A stretch of DNA of 64,000 bases from Kutzneria chonburiensis (GCF_028622115.1 NZ_CP097263.1:7812001-7876000), one strand, 5' to 3'; positions 20,420 through 29,354 are shown, counted from the first letter of the stretch. A program made the numbers and translations. Notes: generated from the sequence alone by a model not told the origin.

Positions 20420-20593
20420 CGAAGCATTGACCGCCGAGGGCGCAGGTGATCGCCTGCTCGGAGGGTGTTGGCTTCGCGTGGCACTATACACCTTGCGTCC
20501 TCGGCACTCAATTCATTGGTGTGCTTTTGTGGATCGTTCGCGCCTTGGCGGTGTCGTCCAAGTCGTGGCGGGAAGCATTGAGAGGAGATGTGC

Positions 20594-20860
20594 GTGGAAC
20601 GTGGGCCGGGTTGTCGCCACAGTTTTTCCGGTGCTTGTGAAAGTGTTAACCGTGGTGTGGACTGCGATGCAACGTTCATGAACTGGGCGGCGTGGCGTAG
20701 CGAGAGTGCTGTCGTGAGGTTGTTGAGCGAAGGTGACACGACCCCTGGTGCGCACTACAGGGGCGCTCTTCACGTGCGGGCCCATTACAAGGTAAGGATC
20801 GCGGACCACGCGTTCGAGGTCAGCGTCGAGAAGAAGGTCTCTTCGCTCCCGGTCAAGTAG
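20594..20860 (+). CDS. Small hypothetical protein in the low-GC patch
   Basis: About 88 residues from GTG 20594, with AGAGGAG six bases upstream (20581-20587). The C-terminal part, HYKVRIADHAFEVSVEKKVSSLPVK, has alternating hydrophobic and charged residues like a beta-rich domain. It is cysteine-containing near the N-terminus. No family recognised. A separate overlapping frame ends with an ATGA at 20678-20681, so a shorter form from ATG 20678 is also possible. Real gene status is uncertain. Confidence 0.4.
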   Translation: MERGPGCRHSFSGACESVNRGVDCDATFMNWAAWRSESAVVRLLSEGDTTPGAHYRGALHVRAHYKVRIADHAFEVSVEKKVSSLPVK

Positions 20861-20876
20861 GATTCATGTGGTTGAC

Positions 20877-20917
20877 AGCCGGGTCAGGGGTGACGCCTTG
20901 TTGTCTCTGACCCGGCT
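20877..20917. terminator. Hairpin between convergent genes
   Basis: Arms AGCCGGGTCAG (20877-20887) and its complement (20907-20917), 11 bp perfect, 19-nt loop. It lies between the end of the small plus-strand gene (20860) and the end of the tetR-type gene (20941), so it can serve both. Confidence 0.6.
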
Positions 20918-20940
20918 AACTGCCTGAAGGACTGGACGGC

Positions 20941-21528
20941 TCAGACCGAGAGGCGGGCCAGGCGGAGGCCGCTGAGCAGGAGTTCGAGGCCGTATTTGAA
21001 GCTCTCGGGCGTGTGGTTTCCAGTGCCGGCTGCGGTGAGCAGGGGGAACAACACCGGGTCCGGCTCCTCGTAGCGAGGCCGGGAGGACTGCTCGTCGGCC
21101 ACGAAGCCGGAGACGTAGCTGATCAGGGCGACGAGGGCGCGCATGGCGTCCTGGGTGGTGAAACCGGCGGAGGTCAGCATGCGCAGGGCGAGCTCGCCGA
21201 GCCGGTTGACGGCGGGGTCGGCGGTGCACGACTCGGCCAGCACCCGGGCACCGTCCCGATGGGACAGCAGGGTCTGCCGGTAGGCCCGGGCGATGTCGCC
21301 GAGCTGGTCCATCCACGCGCCGTCGGGCGCGAGGCCGCCGATGCCGTCCCGGATCATCGCGGCGGCCATCTGATCGATCAGGTCCTGACGGTTGCGGACA
21401 TGCCAGTAGAGCGCGGGCGCCTGCACGTCCAGCCGCTCGGCCACGCCGCGCAGCGTGAGATCGTCCAGCCCGACCTCGTCGAGCAGCTCCAGTGCGGCCC
21501 GCACGACGGCATCCCGGCTGAGTTTCAC
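20941..21528 (-). CDS. TetR-family repressor (TetR_C-type)
   Basis: 195 residues. The N-terminus KLSRDAVVRAALELLDEVG and QAPALYWHVRNRQDL form the TetR helix-turn-helix in the class that includes the tetracycline repressor; the C-terminal ligand domain ends with FKYGLELLLSGLRLA. The frame is open upstream to 21591, but that part is an inverted-repeat operator, and GTG 21528 has AAGG eight bases before it and matches the usual KLSRE start, so it is chosen. It likely represses itself through the repeat at 21538-21573. No efflux gene is adjacent; the target drug or ligand is unknown. Confidence 0.88.
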   Translation of the reverse strand: MKLSRDAVVRAALELLDEVGLDDLTLRGVAERLDVQAPALYWHVRNRQDLIDQMAAAMIRDGIGGLAPDGAWMDQLGDIARAYRQTLLSHRDGARVLAESCTADPAVNRLGELALRMLTSAGFTTQDAMRALVALISYVSGFVADEQSSRPRYEEPDPVLFPLLTAAGTGNHTPESFKYGLELLLSGLRLARLSV

Positions 21529-21537
21529 GATTGACAC

Positions 21538-21573
21538 CTTAATGCCGTTCTGAGCACGCTTAACGCCATTAAG
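21538..21573. promoter_or_regulatory. Candidate TetR-type operator
   Basis: Inverted repeat CTTAATGCCGTT (21538-21549) and AACGCCATTAAG (21562-21573), 11 of 12 positions matching, 12-bp spacer, ending 10 bp before the regulator's GTG. This size and position fit an autoregulatory TetR operator. Confidence 0.65.
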
Positions 21574-22118
21574 GACGCAGCCCGGTGACAAGACCTCGGG
21601 CCGGTCGAGTGGACGTGGTCACAGGCCGAACCGATCAAGTGCGGAGATCGGGTTTACTGCTGCGACCGGACGGGCATGTCGTCTGGGTTGGAGAGGAGGC
21701 CGCCGGTGCCGTTGTCGCGCTGCGCGCCTGGTTCGGCTCTTCTGCACACGGGTGATGCTCCGATAGGGTGGGGTGGCTGTGACCGGTCACACGCGCTCTG
21801 TTACGGTTGCCGCGCAAACCGGGGAGCGGCCGGGTTTGCCAATTCCGTTGGCGCAAGGCCACTTCCGCTTCGCCAGACCTTGATCACCGGCAGGTCGGGA
21901 CCCCCGCTCGGGGTGGGTTCCGAGCTGTTGGCGGCCAAACTGGCGCAGCGCGGTCCCGCCGTCCGCAATCGGGAGCGGACGGCGGGACCGCTTCGCCTGG
22001 TCACCTCGGCCGTACGGCCACGAATCGGGCAAAGATGTCCGGGTTTTTCGACCTGTGGCCCGGCAACTCCAGGACCGGCCACCCTTGGTGGCGGTAGCTT
22101 GCCCGTCAGAACCACCTG
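21574..22118. other. Gene-free region of about 545 bp
   Basis: Between the divergent tetR-type gene and the NB-ARC gene. Open frames here have poor composition and no ribosome sites. The only structure seen is the 17-bp-arm hairpin at 21950-21991. It must contain the promoter of the NB-ARC gene. Confidence 0.5.
21950..21991. repeat. 17-bp perfect hairpin in a gene-free region
   Basis: Arms 21950-21966 (GCGGTCCCGCCGTCCGC) and 21975-21991 with an 8-nt loop AATCGGGA. It lies about 130 bp before the NB-ARC gene with no plus-strand gene upstream to terminate, so it may be a leader structure or a dispersed repeat. Confidence 0.7.
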
Positions 22119-24692
22119 ATGGGGCGGGGGCAGCGAGTGCACAGCGCGCATCCGGCAGTCCGTCGCGGCGGTGTTCTGATCCGCCTGCTCGGCCGGCCTG
22201 AGATCCTCGGGGTCGACGGTCCACTACCCGTCGACTCGGCCGAGGCCTGCACTCTTCTCACGAGAATCGCCTTGCACCCCAACGAGATCGTGCTGACCGA
22301 GCACACCGAGGCGGCCGACGAGCTGCGCGTGCTGCTGGACAAGGCCGATCCGGGCGGCGACACCGAGCTGATCACCGAGCGCTTCGGCTACCGGCTGCGC
22401 ATCGACCCCGAGCGCATCGACGTGCACGACCCGACGGCCATCTCGGCCGCCGATCTCGCGCTGCTGCCGGACGGGCTGCGCCGCGACCTGGTCGGCCGGC
22501 AGATGACCGAGCTGCACCGGCAGGGCCGCCGCGCCGAGGCGCTGGCGGTCTACGAGCGCATCCAGGCCGGCCGCCGCGACCAGCCGCTGGACCCGGTGCT
22601 GCGGGCCCTCTACGACCGCATCCTGTACGACGACCCGTCGCTGCTGCCGCCGGAGCCGTCCAGTGTGGAGATCGCCGGTGTGGTCGCGCCGGCGCAGTTG
22701 CCGCCGGCGCCGACCGGTTTCACCGGTCGTCACGAGGAACTGTCCAGCCTGGACCGTTTGCTCCAGGAGGACACGTCCACGCTCGGCGTTGTCGTCGGCG
22801 CGGCCGGCACGGGCAAGACGGCGCTGGCGGTGACCTGGGCCGGCCAGGTGGCCCGGGAGTTCCCGGACGGCCAGTTGTTCGTGTGCCTGCGCGGTTACGA
22901 CCAGAACCGTCCGCCGGCCGAGCCGGCGGACGTGCTGCGACGGTTCCTGATCGCGCTGGGCGTCGCCCCTCAGGCGGTGCCGGTCGATCTTGCTGAAAGG
23001 GCCGCGCTGTATCGGTCGCTGCTGGCCGGCCGGCGCGTGTTGGTGATGCTGGACGACGCCCGCGACTCGGAGCAGGTGCGTCCGTTGCTGCCCGGCGGGC
23101 GGGGTCCGCTGACGATCGTGACGAGCCGTCGCCGGCTGGACGGTCTGGTCGCGCGGGACGGCGCCGCCTACGTGCCGGTGGGCACTTTGCCGGGCCCGCA
23201 GGCGGTGCGGCTGCTCGACGAGGTGTCGGACATCAGCTGGTCGCAGCGCGATCCCGTGAATGCGTCACGAATTGCAAACCTTTGTGGTCACCTTCCGCTG
23301 GCGCTGCGCATCGTGGGCGCACGGCTGGCCATGGCCCCCAACGGGACGCTGGCCCGGCTGGCCGACGAGCTGGCCGACGAACGGCACCGGCTCCAGGTGC
23401 TGGACATCGAGGATGACGACGACGACATGCAGGTGAGCGTGCGGCGGGCGTTCGACGTCTCCTACCGCACGCTGCCGCCGGAGTACGCGTCCGTGTTCCG
23501 GCTGCTGGGTTTCTTCCCCGGCCCCAACTTCGGCCCGCACCTGGTCGCCGCCATGAGCAACGGCTCGGTCAGCGCCGCCCGCACGGCACTGCGCGCGCTC
23601 AGCGCCGCGCACCTCATCACCGAGACCAGCCAAGACTGGTTCACCATGCACGACCTCGTGCGATTGCACGCCCGTGAAGTCGCGTTCTCCGAGCTCACGC
23701 AGGCCGAGGCGTTCGCCGTGGGCACGCGCGTGCTCGAGTTCTACTGCGTGGTCTCGGACCGGGCCCGGCGGCTGATCCGCCCGCCGGCCGACTCGCTGGC
23801 CCCGTCGCTGTGCTCGCTCGTGGCCACGCCGCGGCTGGAGACCCGGGCCCACGCGCTGGCGTGGTTTGAGCGGGAGCGCGGCAACCTGCTGTCCGTGCTG
23901 CGTGGCGCGCACCAGGGCTCCTTCCACACGCGCGTGTGGCAGCTGGCCCGCCTACAGCTGGACTTCCTGGCCACGCACTGCCCGTGGGAGGACTGGCGCA
24001 CCAGCCACGAGCTGGGGTTGGCCGCCGCCAAGGCGGCCGGCGACCGCAACGGCGAGGCGCTCATGCACCACGGCCTTGGCCTGCTCTACGGGCGGTTGGG
24101 CGAGCACGAGCGCGCACTGGCCGAGCACGAGGCGTGCCGACGACTGGCCGAGGGCGACGGCGACCTGCCGGTGGTGGCGCTCGGGTCGGCCCACGCGGCG
24201 TCGTCGCTGTTCCACTTGAGCCGGCACGACGAGGCGATGGCGCTGTCGCGGCAGTCGCTCGCGCTGTACCGACTGCTCGGCGACCGCTACCGGCAGGCGC
24301 AGCCGCTCAGCACGCTCGGCGAGCTGGCCCGGTTGAGCGGGGACTACGAGGCATCACTGGCCTACAACCAGCAGGCGCTGCGCATCTACCAGCAGTACGA
24401 CGACTCCGAGCGGCAGGCGTGGGTGCGCGTGCACCTGGGCGAGACCAACCGGGCGGCGGGCTGGCTGGACCACGCGGAGGCGAGCTTCACCGAGGCTGTG
24501 CGCCTGTCACGGGTCAGCGGCACCGCGCTGCGTGAGGGTTACGCCGTGCGCGGTCTGGGCGATGTCCATCTGGACCGCGGCGACAAGCTCGCGGCCCGTG
24601 CGGTGTGGGAAGAGGCACTGCGCACGTTCGGCCACATCGGCGCGCCGTGGGTGGCCAGCGTGCGGGCGCGACTGGCGAAATTGCTCGGCTGA
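22119..24692 (+). CDS. NB-ARC/TPR regulator with a reduced SARP-type N-terminus
   Basis: Up to 857 residues. Compared with its neighbour at 24919, the DNA-binding winged helix is shrunken: LLGRPEILGVDGPLPVDS leads directly to about 60 residues without the LWGDEPP...HGYVSKLRR segment, and the BTAD part is also shortened, though ITERFGYRLRIDPERIDVHD survives. The NB-ARC domain is intact (P-loop GAAGTGKTALA near 230, RRVLVMLDDA, GHLPLALRI), followed by FTMHDLVRLHAREVA and TPR repeats to the end. The start is uncertain: ATG 22119, GTG 22137 or GTG near 22176. It may regulate by protein contact rather than DNA binding. Confidence 0.78.
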   Translation: MGRGQRVHSAHPAVRRGGVLIRLLGRPEILGVDGPLPVDSAEACTLLTRIALHPNEIVLTEHTEAADELRVLLDKADPGGDTELITERFGYRLRIDPERIDVHDPTAISAADLALLPDGLRRDLVGRQMTELHRQGRRAEALAVYERIQAGRRDQPLDPVLRALYDRILYDDPSLLPPEPSSVEIAGVVAPAQLPPAPTGFTGRHEELSSLDRLLQEDTSTLGVVVGAAGTGKTALAVTWAGQVAREFPDGQLFVCLRGYDQNRPPAEPADVLRRFLIALGVAPQAVPVDLAERAALYRSLLAGRRVLVMLDDARDSEQVRPLLPGGRGPLTIVTSRRRLDGLVARDGAAYVPVGTLPGPQAVRLLDEVSDISWSQRDPVNASRIANLCGHLPLALRIVGARLAMAPNGTLARLADELADERHRLQVLDIEDDDDDMQVSVRRAFDVSYRTLPPEYASVFRLLGFFPGPNFGPHLVAAMSNGSVSAARTALRALSAAHLITETSQDWFTMHDLVRLHAREVAFSELTQAEAFAVGTRVLEFYCVVSDRARRLIRPPADSLAPSLCSLVATPRLETRAHALAWFERERGNLLSVLRGAHQGSFHTRVWQLARLQLDFLATHCPWEDWRTSHELGLAAAKAAGDRNGEALMHHGLGLLYGRLGEHERALAEHEACRRLAEGDGDLPVVALGSAHAASSLFHLSRHDEAMALSRQSLALYRLLGDRYRQAQPLSTLGELARLSGDYEASLAYNQQALRIYQQYDDSERQAWVRVHLGETNRAAGWLDHAEASFTEAVRLSRVSGTALREGYAVRGLGDVHLDRGDKLAARAVWEEALRTFGHIGAPWVASVRARLAKLLG

Positions 24693-24918
24693 GGGAACGC
24701 CGGGCCCCGGTCACGCGTCCCATGCTGCATGCCATCCGGGTGACCACGTTCGGCCTAGTAGCGTGACGGTTGACTACCTAGAGTAGTCTTTTGTTAGCCT
24801 GTTCCGGGGAGACGCCTCACGAACGGTTAACGGCTTCCCGTAAGTTGGACGCATCGCTCGCCTCAGGGAGCTGCCCCGAATGATGCTGCCGTCCACGACC
24901 GTCGAGCGAGCAGGTGCC

Positions 24919-27708
24919 ATGCTCGAGTTCGGCGTGCTCGGTCCGGTACAGCTGCTGGTCGACGGGCGCCCGGCCGCGCTCGGGGGATCCGGTGTGCGCA
25001 GCCTGCTCGCGTTGCTGGTGCTCGACGCCAACCAGGTGGTGTCCTTCGACCGTATCGTCGATGCGCTCTGGGGTGACGAGCCGCCGGAGACAGCTCGCAC
25101 GATCGTGCACGGTTATGTCTCGAAGCTCCGGCGCGTCCTGGCCAAGGCCGGCGGCGCCGCGTCCATTCGCACCCAGCCGCCCGGTTACGTGCTCCAGGTG
25201 CAGCCCGAGCTGGTCGACCTGCACCGGGCCAAGCGGCTGATCGGCGACGCCGGTGGCCGGCCGGCGGCCGAGCGGTCCGAGCTGCTCGGGCAGGCGCTCG
25301 ACCTGTGGCGGGGTCCGGTGCTGGCCGGCGCGCAGCTGCAGAAGATCGGCCAGCCCGACATCGACGAGCTGCGGCTGGTCGCCGTGGAAGAGCGGGTCGC
25401 GGCCGACCTCGAGCTGGGCCGGCACGCCGAGGTGATCGGCGAGCTGCGCCGGCTGGTCGACGATCATCCGTTCCGGGAACGGCTGCTCAGCCTGCTGATG
25501 CTGGCCCAGTACCGGTCGGCGCGGCGGATCGACGCGCTGGTCTCGTACCGGCGGTTCCACCGCTACGCCACCGAGGAGCTGGGCATCGATCCCGGCCCCG
25601 AGCTGCGCCAGCTGCACGAGCAGGTGCTGCGGGACGATCCGGCGCTGCGGCTGCCGACGCCGACACGGCCCGGCCGGCAGGTCTACGGCCCGGTCATCCC
25701 GGCCCAGTTGCCCGCCGCGACCAGCGCGTTCGCCGGCCGTGACGTGGAGCTGGCCTGGCTCGACGGCATCCAGCACGGTGGCGGTATCGAAGGTGCCATC
25801 ACCGTGGCCGGTGTGGTCGGCCCGGCCGGTATCGGCAAGACCGCGCTGGCCCTGACCTGGGCTCACCGCAACGCCGATGCCTTCCCCGACGGCCAGTTGT
25901 TCGCCGCGCTGAGGGGTTTCGACCCCGGCCATGAACCCACCTCGCCGGCCGAGGTGCTGACCCAGTTCCTGCTGGCCCTCGGCGTGCCGTCGGAGGCGAT
26001 TCCGCTCGACCTCAACGAGCGTGCCGGCCTGTACAGATCACTGTTGGCCGAGCGTCGCGTGCTGGTGCTGCTGGACGACGCCCGTGACTCTGAGCAGGTG
26101 CGGCCGCTGCTGCCGGCCGGCTCCGGTTCGCTGGTCGTGGTCACCAGCCGTCGCCGTCTGGACGGCCTTGTGGCCCGGGGCGGCGCACGTCTGTTGGCGT
26201 TGACAACGCTGTCCAGCGAGGCATCGGTGCGGCTGCTGGACTTCTCCACGGGGCATCAGCGGCGTAGCGCCGAGATCGACTCGCTGCGGCGGCTGGCCGC
26301 GCTGTGCGGGCATCTGCCGCTGGCCCTGCGCATCGCCGCCGCCCGACTGGCCGCGAGTCCACAGTGGACGGTTGACGACCTGGTCAGCGAGCTGGCCGAT
26401 GAGCACCACCGGCTGCGCGCCCTCGACCTGGAGGACGCCGACACCAGCGTGCGCGGGGCGTTCGACGTGTCGTACCGGACGCTGCATCCCGACCTGGCTG
26501 AGACGTTCCGGGCGATCGGCGTGCACGAGGGCAGTTCGGTGTCGCCGCACGTGGTCGCCGCGCTGACCGGGGTGGACCTGGTGACCGCGCGGCGCCGGCT
26601 GCGTGAGCTGGCCAGCGCGCACCTGCTGGCCGAGACCCGGGCCGACCGCTACACACTGCACGACCTGATCCGGCTGCACGCCCGTGAGGTCGCGGCGGCC
26701 GAGCTCGACGACCGGCAGCGCGCGCAGGCGGCTGAGAAACTGGTGAACTTCTACCTGCTCGTGGCCGACCGGGCGCACCGTCTGGTCCGCCCGCCGCGCG
26801 ACGCCCACGTGCCGACCGTGACCGGTGAGATCGTCGAGATCCCCATGCTGGCTTCGGCCGAGCAGGCGCTGCGCTGGTTCGACGCGGAGTGGCCCAACCT
26901 GGTCGCCGCCGTGCGACTGGGCGCGACCGCCGGCCTGCATTCACACACATGGCAGCTCGCGCTGTGCCTGCGCACGTACATGTACCTGCGCGGGCTGACG
27001 TCTGACTGGGCCGCGGTGTTCGAGCTGGGGCTGCGCGCCGCGCGGGCGGCCGGCGACCGTGACGGCGAGTCCCGCATGCTGCGCGGCCTGGGCAACGCCG
27101 CAGAGCTCGTCGGTGAATACGACCTCGCGCTGGAGCGCTACCAGGAGGCGCACGCCATCGCCGTGCAGCTGGACGACCCGGCGCTGATCGCGCTGGCCGG
27201 CGACAACCTGGGCGGCATCCTCACCGAGCGCGGCCGCTACGACGAGGCCGAGACGTACCTGCGCGCGGCGCTGGACCTGTACCGCCGCAACGGCGACTGC
27301 CAAGGCGAGGCGATCGCCGTGAACAACCTCGGTGTGCTGGCCCAGGACCGTGGCGAGGACGAGACGGCGTTCGACCACTACGTGCGCGCGTTCCAGCTGC
27401 ACCGGGACGGCGGCAACCACGAGGACGGCGCCCGCACGCTGGCCAACCTGTGCTGGGTCAGCCGGCAGCTGGGCCGCTACGGCGAGGCCGAGGGCTACGC
27501 CCGTGACGGCCTGCGAGTGGCCCAGACCTATGGCATGGCCTACGTCGAGGCGATGCTGCACCACCAGCTCGGCGTGCTGCATCTGGAGCAGGGTCGCGGG
27601 CAGGCCGCGCGCCTCGAACTCAACCTCGCACTGGCCGTCTACCGGCGCATGCGCTCCCCGTACGCGGAGGCCGTCGAGACCGCACTGGCTGGTTTAGCCG
27701 ACGTTTAG
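24919..27708 (+). CDS. AfsR/SARP-family transcriptional regulator (wHTH-BTAD-NB-ARC-TPR)
   Basis: 929 residues from ATG 24919 (AGCAGG upstream); the frame also offers ATG 24880 without a ribosome site. Order: OmpR-like winged helix (LEFGVLGPVQL, DALWGDEPPETARTIVHGYV), BTAD domain to about residue 240 (AVEERVAADLELGRH, YATEELGIDPGPELR), NB-ARC with P-loop GPAGIGKTALA near 305, LVLLDDARDSEQVRPLLP, then TPR repeats such as ALERYQEAHAIA and EAETYLRAALDLYRRNGD. AfsR-type proteins activate secondary-metabolite or developmental genes; no biosynthetic cluster is in the window. It follows a degenerate paralogue by 226 bp. Confidence 0.9.
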   Translation: MLEFGVLGPVQLLVDGRPAALGGSGVRSLLALLVLDANQVVSFDRIVDALWGDEPPETARTIVHGYVSKLRRVLAKAGGAASIRTQPPGYVLQVQPELVDLHRAKRLIGDAGGRPAAERSELLGQALDLWRGPVLAGAQLQKIGQPDIDELRLVAVEERVAADLELGRHAEVIGELRRLVDDHPFRERLLSLLMLAQYRSARRIDALVSYRRFHRYATEELGIDPGPELRQLHEQVLRDDPALRLPTPTRPGRQVYGPVIPAQLPAATSAFAGRDVELAWLDGIQHGGGIEGAITVAGVVGPAGIGKTALALTWAHRNADAFPDGQLFAALRGFDPGHEPTSPAEVLTQFLLALGVPSEAIPLDLNERAGLYRSLLAERRVLVLLDDARDSEQVRPLLPAGSGSLVVVTSRRRLDGLVARGGARLLALTTLSSEASVRLLDFSTGHQRRSAEIDSLRRLAALCGHLPLALRIAAARLAASPQWTVDDLVSELADEHHRLRALDLEDADTSVRGAFDVSYRTLHPDLAETFRAIGVHEGSSVSPHVVAALTGVDLVTARRRLRELASAHLLAETRADRYTLHDLIRLHAREVAAAELDDRQRAQAAEKLVNFYLLVADRAHRLVRPPRDAHVPTVTGEIVEIPMLASAEQALRWFDAEWPNLVAAVRLGATAGLHSHTWQLALCLRTYMYLRGLTSDWAAVFELGLRAARAAGDRDGESRMLRGLGNAAELVGEYDLALERYQEAHAIAVQLDDPALIALAGDNLGGILTERGRYDEAETYLRAALDLYRRNGDCQGEAIAVNNLGVLAQDRGEDETAFDHYVRAFQLHRDGGNHEDGARTLANLCWVSRQLGRYGEAEGYARDGLRVAQTYGMAYVEAMLHHQLGVLHLEQGRGQAARLELNLALAVYRRMRSPYAEAVETALAGLADV

Positions 27709-27826
27709 CCCGCCCGTCAGCGGATGTGAAAACGTGGAAGGCGGACACCGCCGACGCTGTCCGCGGGCTTGGCTGCCGTGCGGGTGATGCTGGGGGACCC
27801 AGAGGGGGTCTGTCACCCGGTCGGAT

Positions 27827-27855
27827 CAGCCGGCGCTCGGGGAGAGCGCCGGCTG
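27827..27855 (+). terminator. 12-bp perfect hairpin after the SARP gene
   Basis: Arms CAGCCGGCGCTC and GAGCGCCGGCTG with loop GGGGA, 119 bp after the SARP stop and before the convergent SGNH hydrolase gene. No U-run follows, as is common for high-GC terminators. Confidence 0.7.
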
Positions 27856-27867
27856 AGCCGCGCTGTG

Positions 27868-27904
27868 TGGTTCCTACTTGCACCTGGGGGTCAGGTAGGA
27901 ACCA
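27868..27904 (-). terminator. Second hairpin between SARP and SGNH genes
   Basis: Arms TGGTTCCTAC (27868-27877) and GTAGGAACCA (27895-27904), extendable inward by three pairs. It lies 29 bp beyond the SGNH hydrolase stop and probably ends that transcript. Confidence 0.65.
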
Positions 27905-27932
27905 TGCAGCGCCGGATTCTTGGGCCGGACCT

Positions 27933-28697
27933 CTAGACGAATGGCCCCAGCTCCGGCCGCTTGGCCGTCAGACCGTCGCCGGAGTGCACGCGACGCAGCC
28001 GCCGTCCGATCCACGGCATGAAGAAATCCTTGGCCCAGCGCAGATCTTCCTGCCGCCGGGCGAAACCCTTGACCGGCGTGACCGGCGGCCACGGGTCGTT
28101 CCACGACTCGGCCTCGATGCCCAGCCGGTCCGCGACCAGCAGCGCCAGCCGGCGGTGACCCTCGGGCGACGGGTGCAGCCGGTCGGCCGCCCAGGCCCGC
28201 GAATCGCGCAGCATCTCCAGCGGCCACAGGTCGACCACGGTCGCGTTGTGCTTGTCGGCGATCGCCCGCAGGTGCCCGTTGTAGGTGGCGATCTTGCCGC
28301 GTAACCGGCCCAGCACCGGGGTGCCCTTGGTGTCCATCCCCGTGAAGATCACCACGTGGCTGCCGGCCGCGGCCAGCTGGCTGGTCGCGTCGTCGAACAG
28401 CTCCGCGATCCGGTCCGGGTCGCTGCCCGGGCGGAGGATGTCGTTGGTGCCGGCGCACAGCGTCACCAGGTCGGCCTTCATCGCCGCGGCCAACGGGATC
28501 TGGTCGGTCAGGATCTCCAGCATCTTGCGGCTGCGCACGGCCAGGTTGGCATACCGGAACTCCGGCGTGCCCGCCGCGAGCAGCTCGGCCAGCCGGTCGG
28601 CCCAACCCCGGTAGACCTGACCGTCCGGGCCCAGGTCCTCCAGCCCCTCGGTGAAGCTGTCGCCCACGGCCACGAATGTGGTGAAGCGGTGCTGCAC
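27933..28697 (-). CDS. SGNH/GDSL-family hydrolase, cytoplasmic
   Basis: 254 residues from GTG 28697 with GGGAGGAA upstream. SGNH block I is FVAVGDSFTEG (Ser nucleophile near residue 13), block III is LCAGTNDIL, block V is DRLHPSPEGH (catalytic D and H); the block II glycine lies in NLAVRSRK. No signal peptide is present. These enzymes de-esterify small acyl esters, but the substrate cannot be inferred. It is divergent from a DUF3558 lipoprotein gene across an intergenic inverted repeat. Confidence 0.88.
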   Translation of the reverse strand: MQHRFTTFVAVGDSFTEGLEDLGPDGQVYRGWADRLAELLAAGTPEFRYANLAVRSRKMLEILTDQIPLAAAMKADLVTLCAGTNDILRPGSDPDRIAELFDDATSQLAAAGSHVVIFTGMDTKGTPVLGRLRGKIATYNGHLRAIADKHNATVVDLWPLEMLRDSRAWAADRLHPSPEGHRRLALLVADRLGIEAESWNDPWPPVTPVKGFARRQEDLRWAKDFFMPWIGRRLRRVHSGDGLTAKRPELGPFV

Positions 28698-28726
28698 TGC
28701 CGTTCCTCCCTCGAGTCCCCCACGAA

Positions 28727-28747
28727 TTGGTTGGACAGGCCAACCAA
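28727..28747. promoter_or_regulatory. Candidate operator between divergent SGNH and DUF3558 genes
   Basis: Perfect 8-bp inverted repeat TTGGTTGG-acagg-CCAACCAA, about 30 bp upstream of the SGNH start. Position and symmetry suit a repressor site; the cognate regulator is unknown. Confidence 0.45.
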
Positions 28748-28832
28748 CCAGTCAGGATGCACCGCGCGGTTCGACCTACGCCACCGTCGGTTACGCCGCC
28801 GTAGGTGATCGGCAGCCGTTAGGGTCTGCGCC

Positions 28833-29354
28833 ATGTCCGCACGCGTGCTCCCGCTGGTCGCCGGCCTGTTCCTGCTCACGGCCTGCACGTCAGGAGGCAA
28901 CGCGCCGACCGTGACCGGCAGTCCCGGCGTGTCCGGGATCTCAGCCGAGCGTCCGGCCTCGCTGGACGGCATCGACCCGTGCTCGCTGATCGACGACCGC
29001 GGGCGCGGGGCGCTCGGCATCACCACCACGCCACACAATGGGGTGAATGTGTCGGCCTCCAGCTCGTGCGGCTGGCTGCTGCCCGACGGCTACTACGCCA
29101 CGATCGGCCTGTTCACCCAGGTCGGCCTGGATGACCTGGCCCTTCCCGCCGGCGCCACGGCCACCTCGATCGGCGGACGGTCCGGCAGGAAGGTCGTGAA
29201 GACCGCCGATCCGGGCTGCTCGATCTACCTGGCGGCGACCGCGCATTCCAGCGTCCAGATCGACGTCGACCAGGGCAAAGACCCGGAGACCTCCTGCTAC
29301 GACGCGCTCAAGGTGGCCTTCGTGGCCGACCCTCGGCTGCCGGCCGCGCCGTGA
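28833..29354 (+). CDS. DUF3558-family lipoprotein
   Basis: 173 residues. A lipobox LLTAC places the modified cysteine at position 18. The mature part has the DUF3558 pattern: ASLDGIDPCSLIDDRGRGALG, a central SCGWLLPDGYYATIGLF strand and a late cysteine pair. DUF3558 proteins are surface lipoproteins common in actinobacteria and often sit beside EspG/PPE genes, as here; their function is not known. Confidence 0.85.
   Translation: MSARVLPLVAGLFLLTACTSGGNAPTVTGSPGVSGISAERPASLDGIDPCSLIDDRGRGALGITTTPHNGVNVSASSSCGWLLPDGYYATIGLFTQVGLDDLALPAGATATSIGGRSGRKVVKTADPGCSIYLAATAHSSVQIDVDQGKDPETSCYDALKVAFVADPRLPAAP

Noticed and set aside
20394..20681. 95-codon frame in the low-GC patch with an ATGA overlap at 20678
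   Set aside because: It begins inside the inverted repeat, has no ribosome site and no domain; the 20594-20860 frame has a better start. The overlap may be chance.
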